Positions 51,299 through 59,475 of a stretch of DNA of 64,000 nt are shown here, piece by piece (position 1 is the stretch's first letter; each line of letters starts with the position of its first letter). Location: the NCBI RefSeq assembly GCF_021028995.1, contig NZ_JAJJZG010000013.1, positions 35,934 to 99,933 of the forward strand. The letters are read 5' to 3'. The notes under the pieces are model-generated. The model was not told the DNA's origin. It saw only the letters and a list, made by a program, of their open reading frames with translations, and made no database searches. The position numbers were made by a program, and so were the translations under genes. Source of the stretch: Halobacterium sp. KA-4 (lineage in GTDB: Archaea; Halobacteriota; Halobacteria; Halobacteriales; Halobacteriaceae).

Positions 51299-51676
51299 TT
51301 AGCTAACCGCTTCCTCTATATTGATCTCCTCTTCAAGTATTGATACCGTTAGCACAGAGCCACTACTTGATGGACTATCATTCCATGTGTGTCGTTCACT
51401 TCTGTTGACGTTAACGGTTATCTTCAACTCTTTTTCACCACTCGTCTCAAATGGTTTCGAGTAGGATTTGTCTCCATCAGCATCTAACGAAAAGGTCTCA
51501 TCTATGACTGGATCTTCTTCCTCCACATCTCGTACTACTAATTTAATATCAATTCTATCACTGGTCTGGTTAGAGATGGATATTGTTGGTAGTGAATCAG
51601 TGTGTAAGCACCCGGCAATAGTGAATATTGAGCCACTACCGAGCATTTGGAGAATACGTCGGCGGTTAATCTCCAT
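51299..51676 (-). CDS. Tat-type lipoprotein, unknown function
   Basis: ATG 51,676 gives 125 aa with a signal containing NRRRILQMLGSGSIFTIAGC: the twin-arginine pair, hydrophobic core and lipobox Cys are all present, as is usual for haloarchaeal lipoproteins. The mature part is a single beta-sandwich-like domain (LPTISISNQTSDRIDIKLVV, DKSYSKPFETSGEKELKITVNVN in parts). Function unknown. It stands alone between remnants. Confidence 0.7.
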   Translation of the reverse strand: MEINRRRILQMLGSGSIFTIAGCLHTDSLPTISISNQTSDRIDIKLVVRDVEEEDPVIDETFSLDADGDKSYSKPFETSGEKELKITVNVNRSERHTWNDSPSSSGSVLTVSILEEEINIEEAVS

Positions 51677-51802
51677 TATTGACTTATTCATATTTGTGCC
51701 ATATGTGCGTTCTGCCTAATACGTGGGCATCCCTACTTACCGATTCAGCCATTTCATTTTCAGGTATCTACCTGAATAAAGAAACCGCGTTAGCAACTAC
51801 TG

Positions 51803-52240
51803 TTAATGTATGCCCCCTCGATAATCTCTGACTGGCCGGCTGATACCGACAGCATCCATTGCTCGTTGCCATTTACTATTCCCACGATGGGCGCGGTCTA
51901 AGCGAAGGTCATACACAGCGTTCAATGGATCAAGTAGTTCCGCTGCTCTACCCCTATCAAAGAGATGAACAGCTACTTCAAACAGTGCGGACTTCGAGCC
52001 ATCTACCTCATCAGACCGTTCTTCGGGAAGATACCCTCGGATATTGTCAATGTAGTCTCCATCAATCCGCTCAAAGAGAACCTCATTTAGCGCTTCCATC
52101 GCATCCAATAGTTGGTCCTTCTCATCGCGGGCAGGCATAATCACTTGATCGACTGGATCACTCTCCCGTAGTTCCCCAAGCATCGGTGAGCCATGTGCCT
52201 GTTCGAACGTCTCATTGAGAGCAGCAATCGCAGTCATCAC
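51803..52240 (-). CDS. Uncharacterised protein, probably a truncated C-terminal part
   Basis: The 145-aa sequence is coding-like, acidic and helical: MPARDEKDQLLDAMEALNEVLFERIDGDYIDNIRGYL (in parts). It ends with LLDPLNAVYDLRLDRAHRGN, where RLDRAH would fit an Arg-x4-His HEPN-type motif, and KWQRAMDAVGISRPVRDYRGG. The N-terminus meets a decayed gene fragment of the opposite strand at 52,240, and no promoter is evident, so it may be the tail of a longer protein. Confidence 0.45.
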   Translation of the reverse strand: MMTAIAALNETFEQAHGSPMLGELRESDPVDQVIMPARDEKDQLLDAMEALNEVLFERIDGDYIDNIRGYLPEERSDEVDGSKSALFEVAVHLFDRGRAAELLDPLNAVYDLRLDRAHRGNSKWQRAMDAVGISRPVRDYRGGIH

Positions 52241-52245
52241 CCGAC

Positions 52246-52560
52246 TTGGACGGCGTCGACAAGTCCTTGGCCGAACACCTGATCAACGACTACACGAACT
52301 TGAGGACGGTGAGCTGGGCAGCGACAAGCGACGTCGAACACCTCGAAAACAAGTACGACCTCGACGCCCACGAGTTCTTTAAGGCCCTCGGAGACGAAGA
52401 TGTCTACCGCAACGAGAAGAGCCCAGAGGCCGGGAAACTGCACGTCCTAGACCACAGAGGCGACATGGAAGCCTCCGGGAGAAGACGAAAAAGATTAAGA
52501 CGACACCATCCAAGCAGGTTTCGACGATTTCAGCGGTTGATGACGGCATCAGAGAACAGA
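52246..52560 (+). pseudogene. Fragment of a helix-hairpin-helix DNA-binding protein
   Basis: The frame reads MDGVDKSLAEHLINDYTNLR, then TVSWAATSDVEHLENKYDLD and GDEDVYRNEKSPEAGKLHV, typical of a HhH tail (GVxKSLAExLxxxYxxLRTV). After DMEAS the family-like ending (EDEKD, DDTIQAGFDDFSG) is in another frame with an internal TAA. Upstream sequence is missing. This is a 3' fragment of a chromosomal-type gene, GC-rich unlike what surrounds it. Confidence 0.55.
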
Positions 52561-52605
52561 ACAGTCATTCTTTAACCGATGCCTTGAATTATCCCTCTAA
52601 GAAGA

Positions 52606-53742
52606 ATGGCATCCCGGAAACAGATATACAACAAGAGCTTTCAGTCACTGGTTTCTTTAGTGACGCGCTTCGGGGCCTTTATTGCGGTTCTATCCGCTTC
52701 ACTCGTATTCCTTAAGCAGTTTCTCAACGTCAGTTGGTGGATCATCTCCTTGGTGAGTGTCGTTACCCTGGCACTCCTCTTTGGAACGATATGGTCGCGA
52801 GGTATCTTCATATCACCTTGGTCTCTGAGACTGAGATCCCTGTATCAAAAATATAGATACACGGGCCTACTTCCCTTGCTTAGGCTGCTCAAATCTCGAG
52901 AGAAGAAACGAGTAGAAGTCCTCAAAGGAGTTTTCAGAGCTCTTCTGGCCGTTGTTGTAGGTAGCTCTATCTACCTGATACAGTCAGTTATCTTCGGAGA
53001 TTCTCCTTTCACTGTCCAAGGAGGGATACTGTCCACGACTTGGCAGGTCCATGCAGTCATCATCGGCTTCAGTTTCGTTGCTTTGACGTTTGCCTGGGAG
53101 GAAATATACAGTAACCCGTTAAACGATGAATTGACGAGGCTGTTTATCGAAGATATTGGATCTATTTGGACAGTAACTTTCGTATTCACTTCAAACCTGT
53201 TTATCGGCCTCATAGCTTTCGTACACTCCTCAGCAGAGAACGCAGGCTATCTACCGGTATACGTCACCGCTGTACTGTTTGCTTCCTCTATATACGCTGT
53301 TGCCACCCGGTTCTTGGACGCACTTGATCTACTGTTTTACACCGATTTTGACGAAGAAGTGAAAGAATACGCAAAGGAAAATCTGGAGAAAGAAATGGTA
53401 AATGAATTTTCCAACCCGAACAGGGTTCTCTCAGAGTCTGTACCCGGATTTGAACATATATCAGCGGGAGTTATGGATTTTGGACTGGAAAGAACATCTA
53501 TACTATCAAGGGACATAGACAAGGCCGGCAATATCACAGATATCAACCTGAAGAATATGAGGCGGATCTCTCAAACCGTCGAAGAGGAATCCGGCGTCGG
53601 TATAGACCGGAGCCCTTCTGTCGGTACCTCGCTGGCTGAAGACACAACGGTTCTTTCCTTGGATGGAGATGTCTCTGAGGGAGCCCTGGAGGAGATCGAA
53701 CGACAACTACGTCAAGGGATACGGACACGGAGGGAGAACTGA
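52606..53742 (+). CDS. Membrane protein, first gene of a low-GC two-gene module
   Basis: The 378-aa protein has about seven hydrophobic segments in the first 250 residues (SLVTRFGAFIAVLSASLVF, VSWWIISLVSVVTLALLF, VHAVIIGFSFVALTFAW, IWTVTFVFTSNLFIGLIAFV, YVTAVLFASSIYAVATRFL). A cytoplasmic acidic C-terminal domain of ~125 residues follows. No family is recognised. Codon use is striking: many AGA/AGG, TCT and ATA codons, unlike the GCG/GTC-rich chromosome, so it came from another source. The stop TGA and the next ATG share one base, coupling it to the 655-aa gene. Confidence 0.65.
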   Translation: MASRKQIYNKSFQSLVSLVTRFGAFIAVLSASLVFLKQFLNVSWWIISLVSVVTLALLFGTIWSRGIFISPWSLRLRSLYQKYRYTGLLPLLRLLKSREKKRVEVLKGVFRALLAVVVGSSIYLIQSVIFGDSPFTVQGGILSTTWQVHAVIIGFSFVALTFAWEEIYSNPLNDELTRLFIEDIGSIWTVTFVFTSNLFIGLIAFVHSSAENAGYLPVYVTAVLFASSIYAVATRFLDALDLLFYTDFDEEVKEYAKENLEKEMVNEFSNPNRVLSESVPGFEHISAGVMDFGLERTSILSRDIDKAGNITDINLKNMRRISQTVEEESGVGIDRSPSVGTSLAEDTTVLSLDGDVSEGALEEIERQLRQGIRTRREN

Positions 53743-55709
53743 TGCCCAACTACGAAGACTACTTAGAGCACTTCTTCACAGATGCGGAAGCCGCTATCCG
53801 GGAAGGAAAAGGCCAGGAGCTTTCAGATAACCTATCTCACATCGCAGAACTGATCGATGAACTGATTAACAGGGAAGTAGACTCCCCAACCCGGTTCAGG
53901 TCTATCTACGCCTTCTGCAGACGTCGATACCTACAGCTTTACGACGACGTGCTTGAGAACGGTGCTGGCGAGGATTTGAGATCGAGCATTTTCAATTCGA
54001 TATCTGTGAACGTTAGATATTCTAGGCAGTCGAACGACTTGGAGGCCTTCGACCAGCTACTTAACGCACTTGTCAGTTGTTACGTCCGCTCATATCCCAA
54101 TCCAGGTTTCGACGAGTCCTTAGAGGACTTTTTCGAAAGGTTGGACGTTAATCAACGAGGGATTGCACAGAACTTTGAAAAGGTTGACAGCGTCGACAGG
54201 CTGGCTAAGAGCAGTGATCTTATCGATACTTTCCTCGGGTATTACCGTGAGGTGTGGAGGTATGCCGTTGAGTACGAGTGTAGAGAGTCTGCTATACGGC
54301 TTCATGAGAACCTGGAGGAGGTAAGGGCGTTTGAGCAAGCCCGGTACCTGCCTCCGGGAAGGCCTGAAAACCAGTACAGTGAGGAGTTCTTGGAGGAGAA
54401 ACAGGAGGCAGCTGATGCTGTTAGGAAACGGATTCAGATACAGAAGTTCGCCGCATATTCGTGGGCATACAATCTCTACGTGAAAGATGTACTCTCGGAG
54501 GACTTTCTCAAAGAACTGTTTCAGAATCACGCTAAAAAGGAGTTCCCCACGGTCAAATCCCTGACTGAAACTTACTTCGACATCCGAACCGTCTTAGAGG
54601 GGGTCCCTTACTGGGATGACTGGGAAATGGAGCGACAGCTGGAGGAGTCGAGAGGAGGACCTGTTATGACTTCAATGGGTTCGAACAGTTGGATACCGTC
54701 TTTCTATCTGGCTTTCTCACTGTACTTGTTTGATGAAGATGAGCAGGAGGTCTTCCTGGACTCTGCACCTGAGGACCTTCCTTTTCCGACAACAGAGGAC
54801 GACCGGTTGGATCTCGACAACTTATTGGATTCCATAAAGGAGTTTGAAGATGACTATCCCTTGGAGTTCCTCTTGGATGGTCAAACGGATATCGGTGAGA
54901 GGATAGAAGCGCTGTCTGAGGTTCTTGACCGGGCGTTTTCCCATGCAGAGACACAGGCGATTATGCGGGTCCGTAACCACCCTATTGACCCTGATTACGT
55001 CGATTCTTGGGAGCAGGAGATGAACGACCAGTTTGATAGCTCTTGCCAGTTGAGACGGGCGTTGAAAGAGGTCGACGTGTTGAAACAGAAAAGGTTTCCT
55101 CCGGATCTTGACGGTGTGAAGGTTTCAGTGGGGTATCCGCAGAAACGCAGTTTCGTACCTGAGGATCAAGTGGCTAAGCCTGTGACCGCCAATTTTCGCC
55201 GTGTTCTCGAGGACTATCGTGAGTATGTATTGAGATGGCTGACTCTTGAGGAGCGTACTATAGAGAGTATAGAAGAACTGATCGATGAGATGGAGACTGA
55301 GGTCAAGAAGAGAAATCCGTCGATTGTTCTTCTTCAGACTGGTGAGCACCGCAGGCAGTTTTTAGAAGATGAAAGATTCGAGCGGGGCAGTGACATGGAT
55401 GATGCACATTTTTCGTTCATTGATCAGCCTGTTCTCACCGAGGCAACGGACCACTATACCGCTTTACTGCTGCTGGAAAGCGAGAGTTACGGTGTGGAGT
55501 TTATTGAAGATGGACGGGTTCTGAGGGTGACAGCTACACCAGGTGAGGAAACTGATGTTTTTGACATGCCGAATCAGCCTTTGGAGTCAGTACCCTATAC
55601 TAATGCGCCGCATGATTTCGTGCAATTAGAGACCCGTCTCCGAGGATTCATAGATAGTCGAGGACTTGACGGAGTCGTTTTCAAAATGAGTTCGGACTCC
55701 CCCAGCTAA
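53742..55709 (+). CDS. Uncharacterised 655-aa protein, second gene of the low-GC module
   Basis: This is a largely helical, acidic protein without membrane segments. The N-terminal ~300 residues look like a helical-repeat array (LSHIAELIDELINREVDS, FDQLLNALVSCYVRSYP, SDLIDTFLGYYREVWRYAVEYECRESAIRLHENLEE in parts). The C-terminal ~200 have beta strands (ALLLLESESYGVEFIEDGRVLRVTATPGEE in parts). No enzymatic motif is recognised. It shares the AGA/AGG-rich, AT-rich codon use of the upstream membrane protein and overlaps it by one base, so the pair moved together. A membrane effector plus cytoplasmic sensor is one possible reading. Confidence 0.62.
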   Translation: MPNYEDYLEHFFTDAEAAIREGKGQELSDNLSHIAELIDELINREVDSPTRFRSIYAFCRRRYLQLYDDVLENGAGEDLRSSIFNSISVNVRYSRQSNDLEAFDQLLNALVSCYVRSYPNPGFDESLEDFFERLDVNQRGIAQNFEKVDSVDRLAKSSDLIDTFLGYYREVWRYAVEYECRESAIRLHENLEEVRAFEQARYLPPGRPENQYSEEFLEEKQEAADAVRKRIQIQKFAAYSWAYNLYVKDVLSEDFLKELFQNHAKKEFPTVKSLTETYFDIRTVLEGVPYWDDWEMERQLEESRGGPVMTSMGSNSWIPSFYLAFSLYLFDEDEQEVFLDSAPEDLPFPTTEDDRLDLDNLLDSIKEFEDDYPLEFLLDGQTDIGERIEALSEVLDRAFSHAETQAIMRVRNHPIDPDYVDSWEQEMNDQFDSSCQLRRALKEVDVLKQKRFPPDLDGVKVSVGYPQKRSFVPEDQVAKPVTANFRRVLEDYREYVLRWLTLEERTIESIEELIDEMETEVKKRNPSIVLLQTGEHRRQFLEDERFERGSDMDDAHFSFIDQPVLTEATDHYTALLLLESESYGVEFIEDGRVLRVTATPGEETDVFDMPNQPLESVPYTNAPHDFVQLETRLRGFIDSRGLDGVVFKMSSDSPS

Positions 55710-55805
55710 TCGAGAGTATAGCTGTCGTTTTTCTCCGCGTCCACACTGAGGACACAGCTCCGCTTCTTCATCTAAGGTTTTCCCGCAGTTCCGACACTCA
55801 TAGGC
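55709..55805 (-). pseudogene. Zinc-ribbon remnant
   Basis: The minus-strand frame reads AYECRNCGKTLDEEAELCPQ then CGRGEKRQLYSRL, a typical haloarchaeal double-CxxC mini-protein. It has a TGA just before it and no start, and runs without a stop into the antisense of the 655-aa gene. It is therefore a fragment. The remainder of the 55,710-56,144 gap is AT-rich and holds only the repeats at 56,041-56,094. Confidence 0.5.
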
Positions 55806-56040
55806 TCAACTTAGGTATTATATCCGCCTGCTGAATTCGCACCCTGGTATTCAGTAAGGTCGCGGAAACCTATCACTGGCGGAGGATTTCAAAAACGGCC
55901 AATCATTCTCTACTTTTCGGCTATTCTACTCGGCACTTCGGTGCATCAAACGCGAATCCATAGCCGACGAATAACACACAAAAGATCCGGGATATAGCCC
56001 TGAAGCCGCGAAAATACAGTATATCTCATCCTCTGGAAAT

Positions 56041-56094
56041 CTACTAGTAGTTACTGTATTTGGAACCCGCTCCACACCGATTGACTACTAGTAG
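56041..56094. repeat. CTACTAGTAG-type repeat, copy B, with two palindromes
   Basis: CTACTAGTAG occurs at 56,041-56,050 and again at 56,085-56,094. The first is followed by TTACTGTATTTGGAAC, as at 48,196-48,221. Two copies 44 bp apart could be the ends of a very small element or a double operator. Confidence 0.55.
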
Positions 56095-56144
56095 GAGCTC
56101 ACGGGCCAGCACTCGCTCAGACAGAAATCGTACCGAGGGACTGT

Positions 56145-56558
56145 TTAGTCGTAATAACTCTCGCGTTCGACGACCTCGGCAAAGGCAACGTTCTCAGTTA
56201 CCTCTGTGATTTCGACGGTGACACGCTCGCCTCGCTCGGTATCCGGGACAATGACGACGAAGCCACGCTCGACACGGGTGATTCCGTCCCCCTGATCACC
56301 AATGTCTTCGATTTCGACGGTTCGCTGTTCGCCTTCCTTAACAGGTGGCGTGCTCGGCGTCCGCTCACGCTGTGAGTCGGTAGTGTTCTCGTTAGCGTCG
56401 TCGGTGGCTGGTGACCCGAGCACAGCCACGCGGTACGTCTCACCGGACTGCAGCTCACCAACCTCAATCTCTTGCTCCGGGACCTCAATGAGATACGTCC
56501 CGTCGCGCTGTTCGACAGCGCCACCGAATAGACACCGCAGTTGCGTAGGAATCTCCAT
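56145..56558 (-). CDS. TRAM-domain protein
   Basis: The 137-aa protein has a ~70-residue N-terminal part (IPTQLRCLFGGAVEQRDGTYL) and a C-terminal TRAM domain (~75-137) with VEIEDIGDQGDGITRVERGF, VVIVPDTERGERVTVEIT and FAEVVE. TRAM proteins of archaea bind RNA and act as chaperones, influencing translation or cold response; many haloarchaea have several. Here the strain has one inside an accessory region. It is transcribed away from the 55.7-kb remnant. Confidence 0.88.
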   Translation of the reverse strand: MEIPTQLRCLFGGAVEQRDGTYLIEVPEQEIEVGELQSGETYRVAVLGSPATDDANENTTDSQRERTPSTPPVKEGEQRTVEIEDIGDQGDGITRVERGFVVIVPDTERGERVTVEITEVTENVAFAEVVERESYYD

Positions 56559-56612
56559 TACTCGTGTCCTGGTCGAGATACGATGTGACGGCCACTTGAG
56601 GCTGCTGTCTGG

Positions 56613-56765
56613 CTACTCCGGCGCAACGACCTTCTCGCATGATGGGCACTCCGCCCAGACACCGTCAGTCCCGTCGTTATTACTGTATTTAACGAGCATC
56701 CACGCGGCAGATATCGGTTCGCCGGACTCTGGGCACTGACCAAGCGACGAGTCATCGGTAGGCAT
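56613..56765 (-). CDS. 50-aa zinc-ribbon-like protein (DUF7837-like), Cys missing
   Basis: I use ATG 56,765; the longer frame is not convincing. Sequence: MPTDDSSLGQCPESGEPISA, with AAWMLVKYSN and WAECPSCEKVVAPE. The C-terminal CPSC pair is intact, but the N-terminal pair is CPESGE, where the second Cys is Ser, so one zinc ligand is lost. The normal family form has CPxCG there. The gene may be decaying or use another ligand. It lies 54 bp upstream of the TRAM gene on the same strand. Confidence 0.6.
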   Translation of the reverse strand: MPTDDSSLGQCPESGEPISAAWMLVKYSNNDGTDGVWAECPSCEKVVAPE

Positions 56766-56923
56766 GTCTAGGGGTGGAAGGAGCGTGTGACAGGTCCTTC
56801 CAGATGGATTTCGCTCCGTCCGGAAGGTAGCGTTTGGTGGGTCCGCTGACCATTCACCCCGGATTTCCGGAGAAAATCCCCACCAGTGCCATTCATGCAA
56901 TGCCGGGAGAATATCGGGTGATC

Positions 56924-57076
56924 ATGAGTGTGCGTGCGGTACTCGCTCAGCTCCTCCCCAGTGGCGAGCAGGAGGTCGTCGTGGAGTACCGCCACTGCGG
57001 AACGAACCTCTCTCTAGGCGAAGATCAGTGTCCTGACTGTGGATCAAGCGAATCATCAATCATATATCAAAAGTAA
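56924..57076 (+). CDS. 50-aa zinc-ribbon-like protein
   Basis: ATG 56,924 opens MSVRAVLAQLLPSGEQEVVV, followed by YRHCGTNLSLGEDQCPDCGSS. Only CPDC and one more Cys are present; the usual YxCxxCG start is YRHCG, so a first Cys is replaced by Arg. This mirrors the Cys loss in the divergent 56,613 gene. It ends 7 bp before the convergent 57,083 gene. Whether it is functional is doubtful. Confidence 0.5.
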   Translation: MSVRAVLAQLLPSGEQEVVVEYRHCGTNLSLGEDQCPDCGSSESSIIYQK

Positions 57077-57082
57077 AATAGG

Positions 57083-57712
57083 TCATCCATATTTATCAGT
57101 AGAATTGGACAGTTCTGACTCAATCAACTCCATCAATTCCTGGTTTACAATACCAGACGTGTGCCGACCTGTTCGCTCGGCAGCACGTTGATTAACTTCG
57201 ACTGCCACCCGCATAAGGTCATACAGTTGTCTGCTTGTGATTTCTGCCGTCTCGTCCGCCACAACTTTCCCCAAGCTCACTGACAGACTCTGAGGGTCTG
57301 TGCCGTCAATTGAAGTAAGATTAATGTCCAGATCTTTGGGGGCACCGTAGAGCTGATCCAAAAACTCTTCCGAGAGTTCTTCTATATCTTGGTAGACATC
57401 TGTATTCTTATATTCCCCTAGTCTAATCCCAATATGGGATTCTGCATCTTTTGGGTTTTGCTTCTGGTTTAACCAGAGTTGCAAACATTTGATGGCAAGC
57501 TTGTTTATTATTGGCAGAGTTTCATTATACCATTGGTTAATTTCATTTTCCTCTTCACGCTGTTTCCGACGATAGAATTTGTACTCAATTGGTACAATCT
57601 TATTCGCAATGAAACCAACAGATAGTCCAAAAAGAAATATAAGACTAGGAATAACCGACCCCATTATCTCATTCAAAGTGTTACTTTGCAGTGAGTTATA
57701 TTTAATGGACAA
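57083..57712 (-). CDS. Membrane-anchored protein of unknown function
   Basis: The 209-aa protein has one N-terminal membrane segment (SVIPSLIFLFGLSVGFIANKI, ~18-38). A charged helical domain follows (YKFYRRKQREEENEINQWYNE, ELSEEFLDQLYGAPKD). The C-terminal part reads QLYDLMRVAVEVNQRAAERTG. A later ATG (MGSVIP) is a possible start. It is AT-rich with AAA/AAT codons, like a transferred gene. No family recognised. Confidence 0.6.
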   Translation of the reverse strand: MSIKYNSLQSNTLNEIMGSVIPSLIFLFGLSVGFIANKIVPIEYKFYRRKQREEENEINQWYNETLPIINKLAIKCLQLWLNQKQNPKDAESHIGIRLGEYKNTDVYQDIEELSEEFLDQLYGAPKDLDINLTSIDGTDPQSLSVSLGKVVADETAEITSRQLYDLMRVAVEVNQRAAERTGRHTSGIVNQELMELIESELSNSTDKYG

Positions 57713-57771
57713 TGCAGAGAGTATTGTCTTCTACTAACCACACCAATAGTAGGGTGCATATTTGCCCTGTA

Positions 57772-58516
57772 GGCACTGTCTAGTTCTGGACCTCCTCGAT
57801 CGGCGTTCTGCCATCGAGAGCCTGATGCGGTCTGTAGCGGTTGTAGTAATGCATGAACTGTTCAAGCTACTCGCGGACGCTTGACCGACTTCCCACCCAC
57901 GAATTATGGAAGCTGTCAACCCGCATTTTGAGAGTGTGAAACCACTTTTCGATGAGGTTCTGATCGGTATAGTTAACCCGACCGCTCAATCCTAATCGAG
58001 TAAGGGAAGTCCGATAGCCGAACTGATCAACCAGAAATTCAGCCTCCGAGAGATCATGTTTCTCGCGGAGTCCAGCGAGGAACGTAGCCGCCGGATCGGT
58101 GCCATGTCGTCCGAACAACGCGACATCGAGGATCAACTTTGTGTCGATGTCTATTGCAGCATACAGCCAAGACCACTCACCGTTAATCTTGACAGCAGTC
58201 TCGTCAACGGCGACCCGCTTGGGCTGCGCCTCAGGCGAGTCGCAGCCGCTGTCAGATAGCCGATGCACCTAGTTCCAAACCGCGCTATGAGAGCGTTTTA
58301 CGCCTAATTCCGCTAAGAGAGTTGTTATTTCTCTGAGCGAACAACCGGTCGAGTGGAGGCGGACGGCGAACGCCCTGACGGGCGTCGCCGTCCGCTCGTT
58401 CTCCCAAGTTTCTTCTAAATCCGGTTCATAGCTCTCGCTGAGCAGGTCTGCGAGCATCTTGACCAACTCACTCAACGGCCTACTCACTTCTCAAACTAAC
58501 TCAACTAGACAGTGCC
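57772..58516 (-). mobile_element. IS6-family insertion sequence (ISH15/ISH14-like), inactive
   Basis: The element is 745 bp with perfect 14-bp inverted ends: GGCACTGTCTAGTT at 57,772-57,785 and AACTAGACAGTGCC at 58,503-58,516. It encloses one transposase frame filling nearly all of it. The flanking octamers (GCCCTGTA left, GCTGAGCT right) differ, so no target duplication remains, which suggests recombination after insertion. Confidence 0.85.
57780..58487 (-). pseudogene. IS6-family transposase with two in-frame TAG codons
   Basis: Read through, it is a normal ~235-aa IS6-type transposase. It has an N-terminal HTH (LHSTGCSLREITTLLAELGV) and DDE-domain text VAVDETAVKINGEWSWLYAAIDIDTK (in parts), FLVDQFGYRTSL, and NLIEKWFHTLKMRVDSFHNSW. 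The C-terminus is HYYNRYRPHQALDG. Stops interrupt it after SHSAVWN and after SSVRE. At both places the family has Trp, and TAG differs from TGG by one base. The catalytic residues appear intact apart from these. Confidence 0.88.
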
Positions 58517-58685
58517 GCTGAGCTCGTTCTATCGAAAAAGTGGTGTCATACGCCCCATCCCAAACTGGACGGTAGGGCTTGGAAATTATAGATGAAAGAG
58601 ACATAGTACAACAGACCATGACCAATCAATCGCTGAGCCAGCTGTGGAAGAAAGTTTTAATCTGTGTTATTCATGACTGGTTCGT

Positions 58686-59132
58686 ATGGAAGCGGACATA
58701 ATGGATGGGACTTGGGACCCATCAGAGGGCGAGAGTGCTCGCGTCCGAGTATTGCGGTATGACGATGGAGGCATGACAGTTGAATACCCGGGTAAAGAGG
58801 TCCCTCTCAAGGTAAATCGAAAGGACGGAGCGTCTCTTGAGATTCCGGAATCACCAGGCACCTACGAGGTATGTGGTGAAGTAACTACCACCATCTATCC
58901 TGTGACTACAGAAGAGCCCGTAGTTCATTCAGTCACTCTGAAAAACCCAGACATTCAAGAGGTATCTGATGAAGTAGAGCCTCTACCGCGCGATTCGTAT
59001 GGTTCTGACGGTGAGAATATGAGTGCGGAAGATGTTGATGTCGGGGTTAATGAAGAGACGATTCCTGACGAGACCGTCGAGAAACAGATGGATGATTCTT
59101 CTAGGCAGCGTTCAGAGACGGATGACCGGTGA
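58686..59132 (+). CDS. Uncharacterised small acidic protein
   Basis: The 148-aa protein has a start at 58,686 or, five codons later, MDGTWDPSEG. Residues ~15-90 are beta-rich (ARVRVLRYDDGGMTVEYPGK, VPLKVNRKDGASLEIPESPG, TYEVCGEVTTTIYPVTTEEP). The last ~55 are disordered and acidic. No signal peptide or family seen. It follows the dead IS element and precedes the Fic gene, probably cargo. Confidence 0.55.
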   Translation: MEADIMDGTWDPSEGESARVRVLRYDDGGMTVEYPGKEVPLKVNRKDGASLEIPESPGTYEVCGEVTTTIYPVTTEEPVVHSVTLKNPDIQEVSDEVEPLPRDSYGSDGENMSAEDVDVGVNEETIPDETVEKQMDDSSRQRSETDDR

Positions 59133-59475
59133 GCCGCGCCGATCTGTGGGTGTATACCCAATAACCTCGCCCCATGGGAAATAGCAACGGCCTTGCGTAA
59201 GCGTTTCTGGAACGAGACGTGACACACGGGTTTACGGTGAATTTTCCCGAGAACTGCCACAGTTTCCAGATCAAGGCCTTACTGCTATTATCGATGTGGA
59301 GGGCCCAGGCGTTCTATGAGAACCCGCAATATAATATCGATTATTGTGGAAAATACGCCTCGATGCCAATTGTCGCTTTCGTAGTTGTGCGAGTACGAAT
59401 AGTACGGCTACTATTCTGATTTAGAGTCGAAAACAACAATAAGGTCGGTTGTGTTTGTACGATCGGTAACTGCTG
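59133..59475. other. Gene-free AT-rich gap upstream of the Fic gene
   Basis: The stretch holds no convincing gene. One frame around 59,215-59,310 reads VYGEFSRELPQFPDQGLTAI then IDVEGPG before stops, which might be a remnant of a transposase or enzyme, but I cannot name it. The Fic promoter must lie near its right end. Confidence 0.3.

Noticed and set aside
57867..58487. Two separate small genes (IS region)
   Set aside because: They are halves of one transposase split by a TAG in place of Trp.
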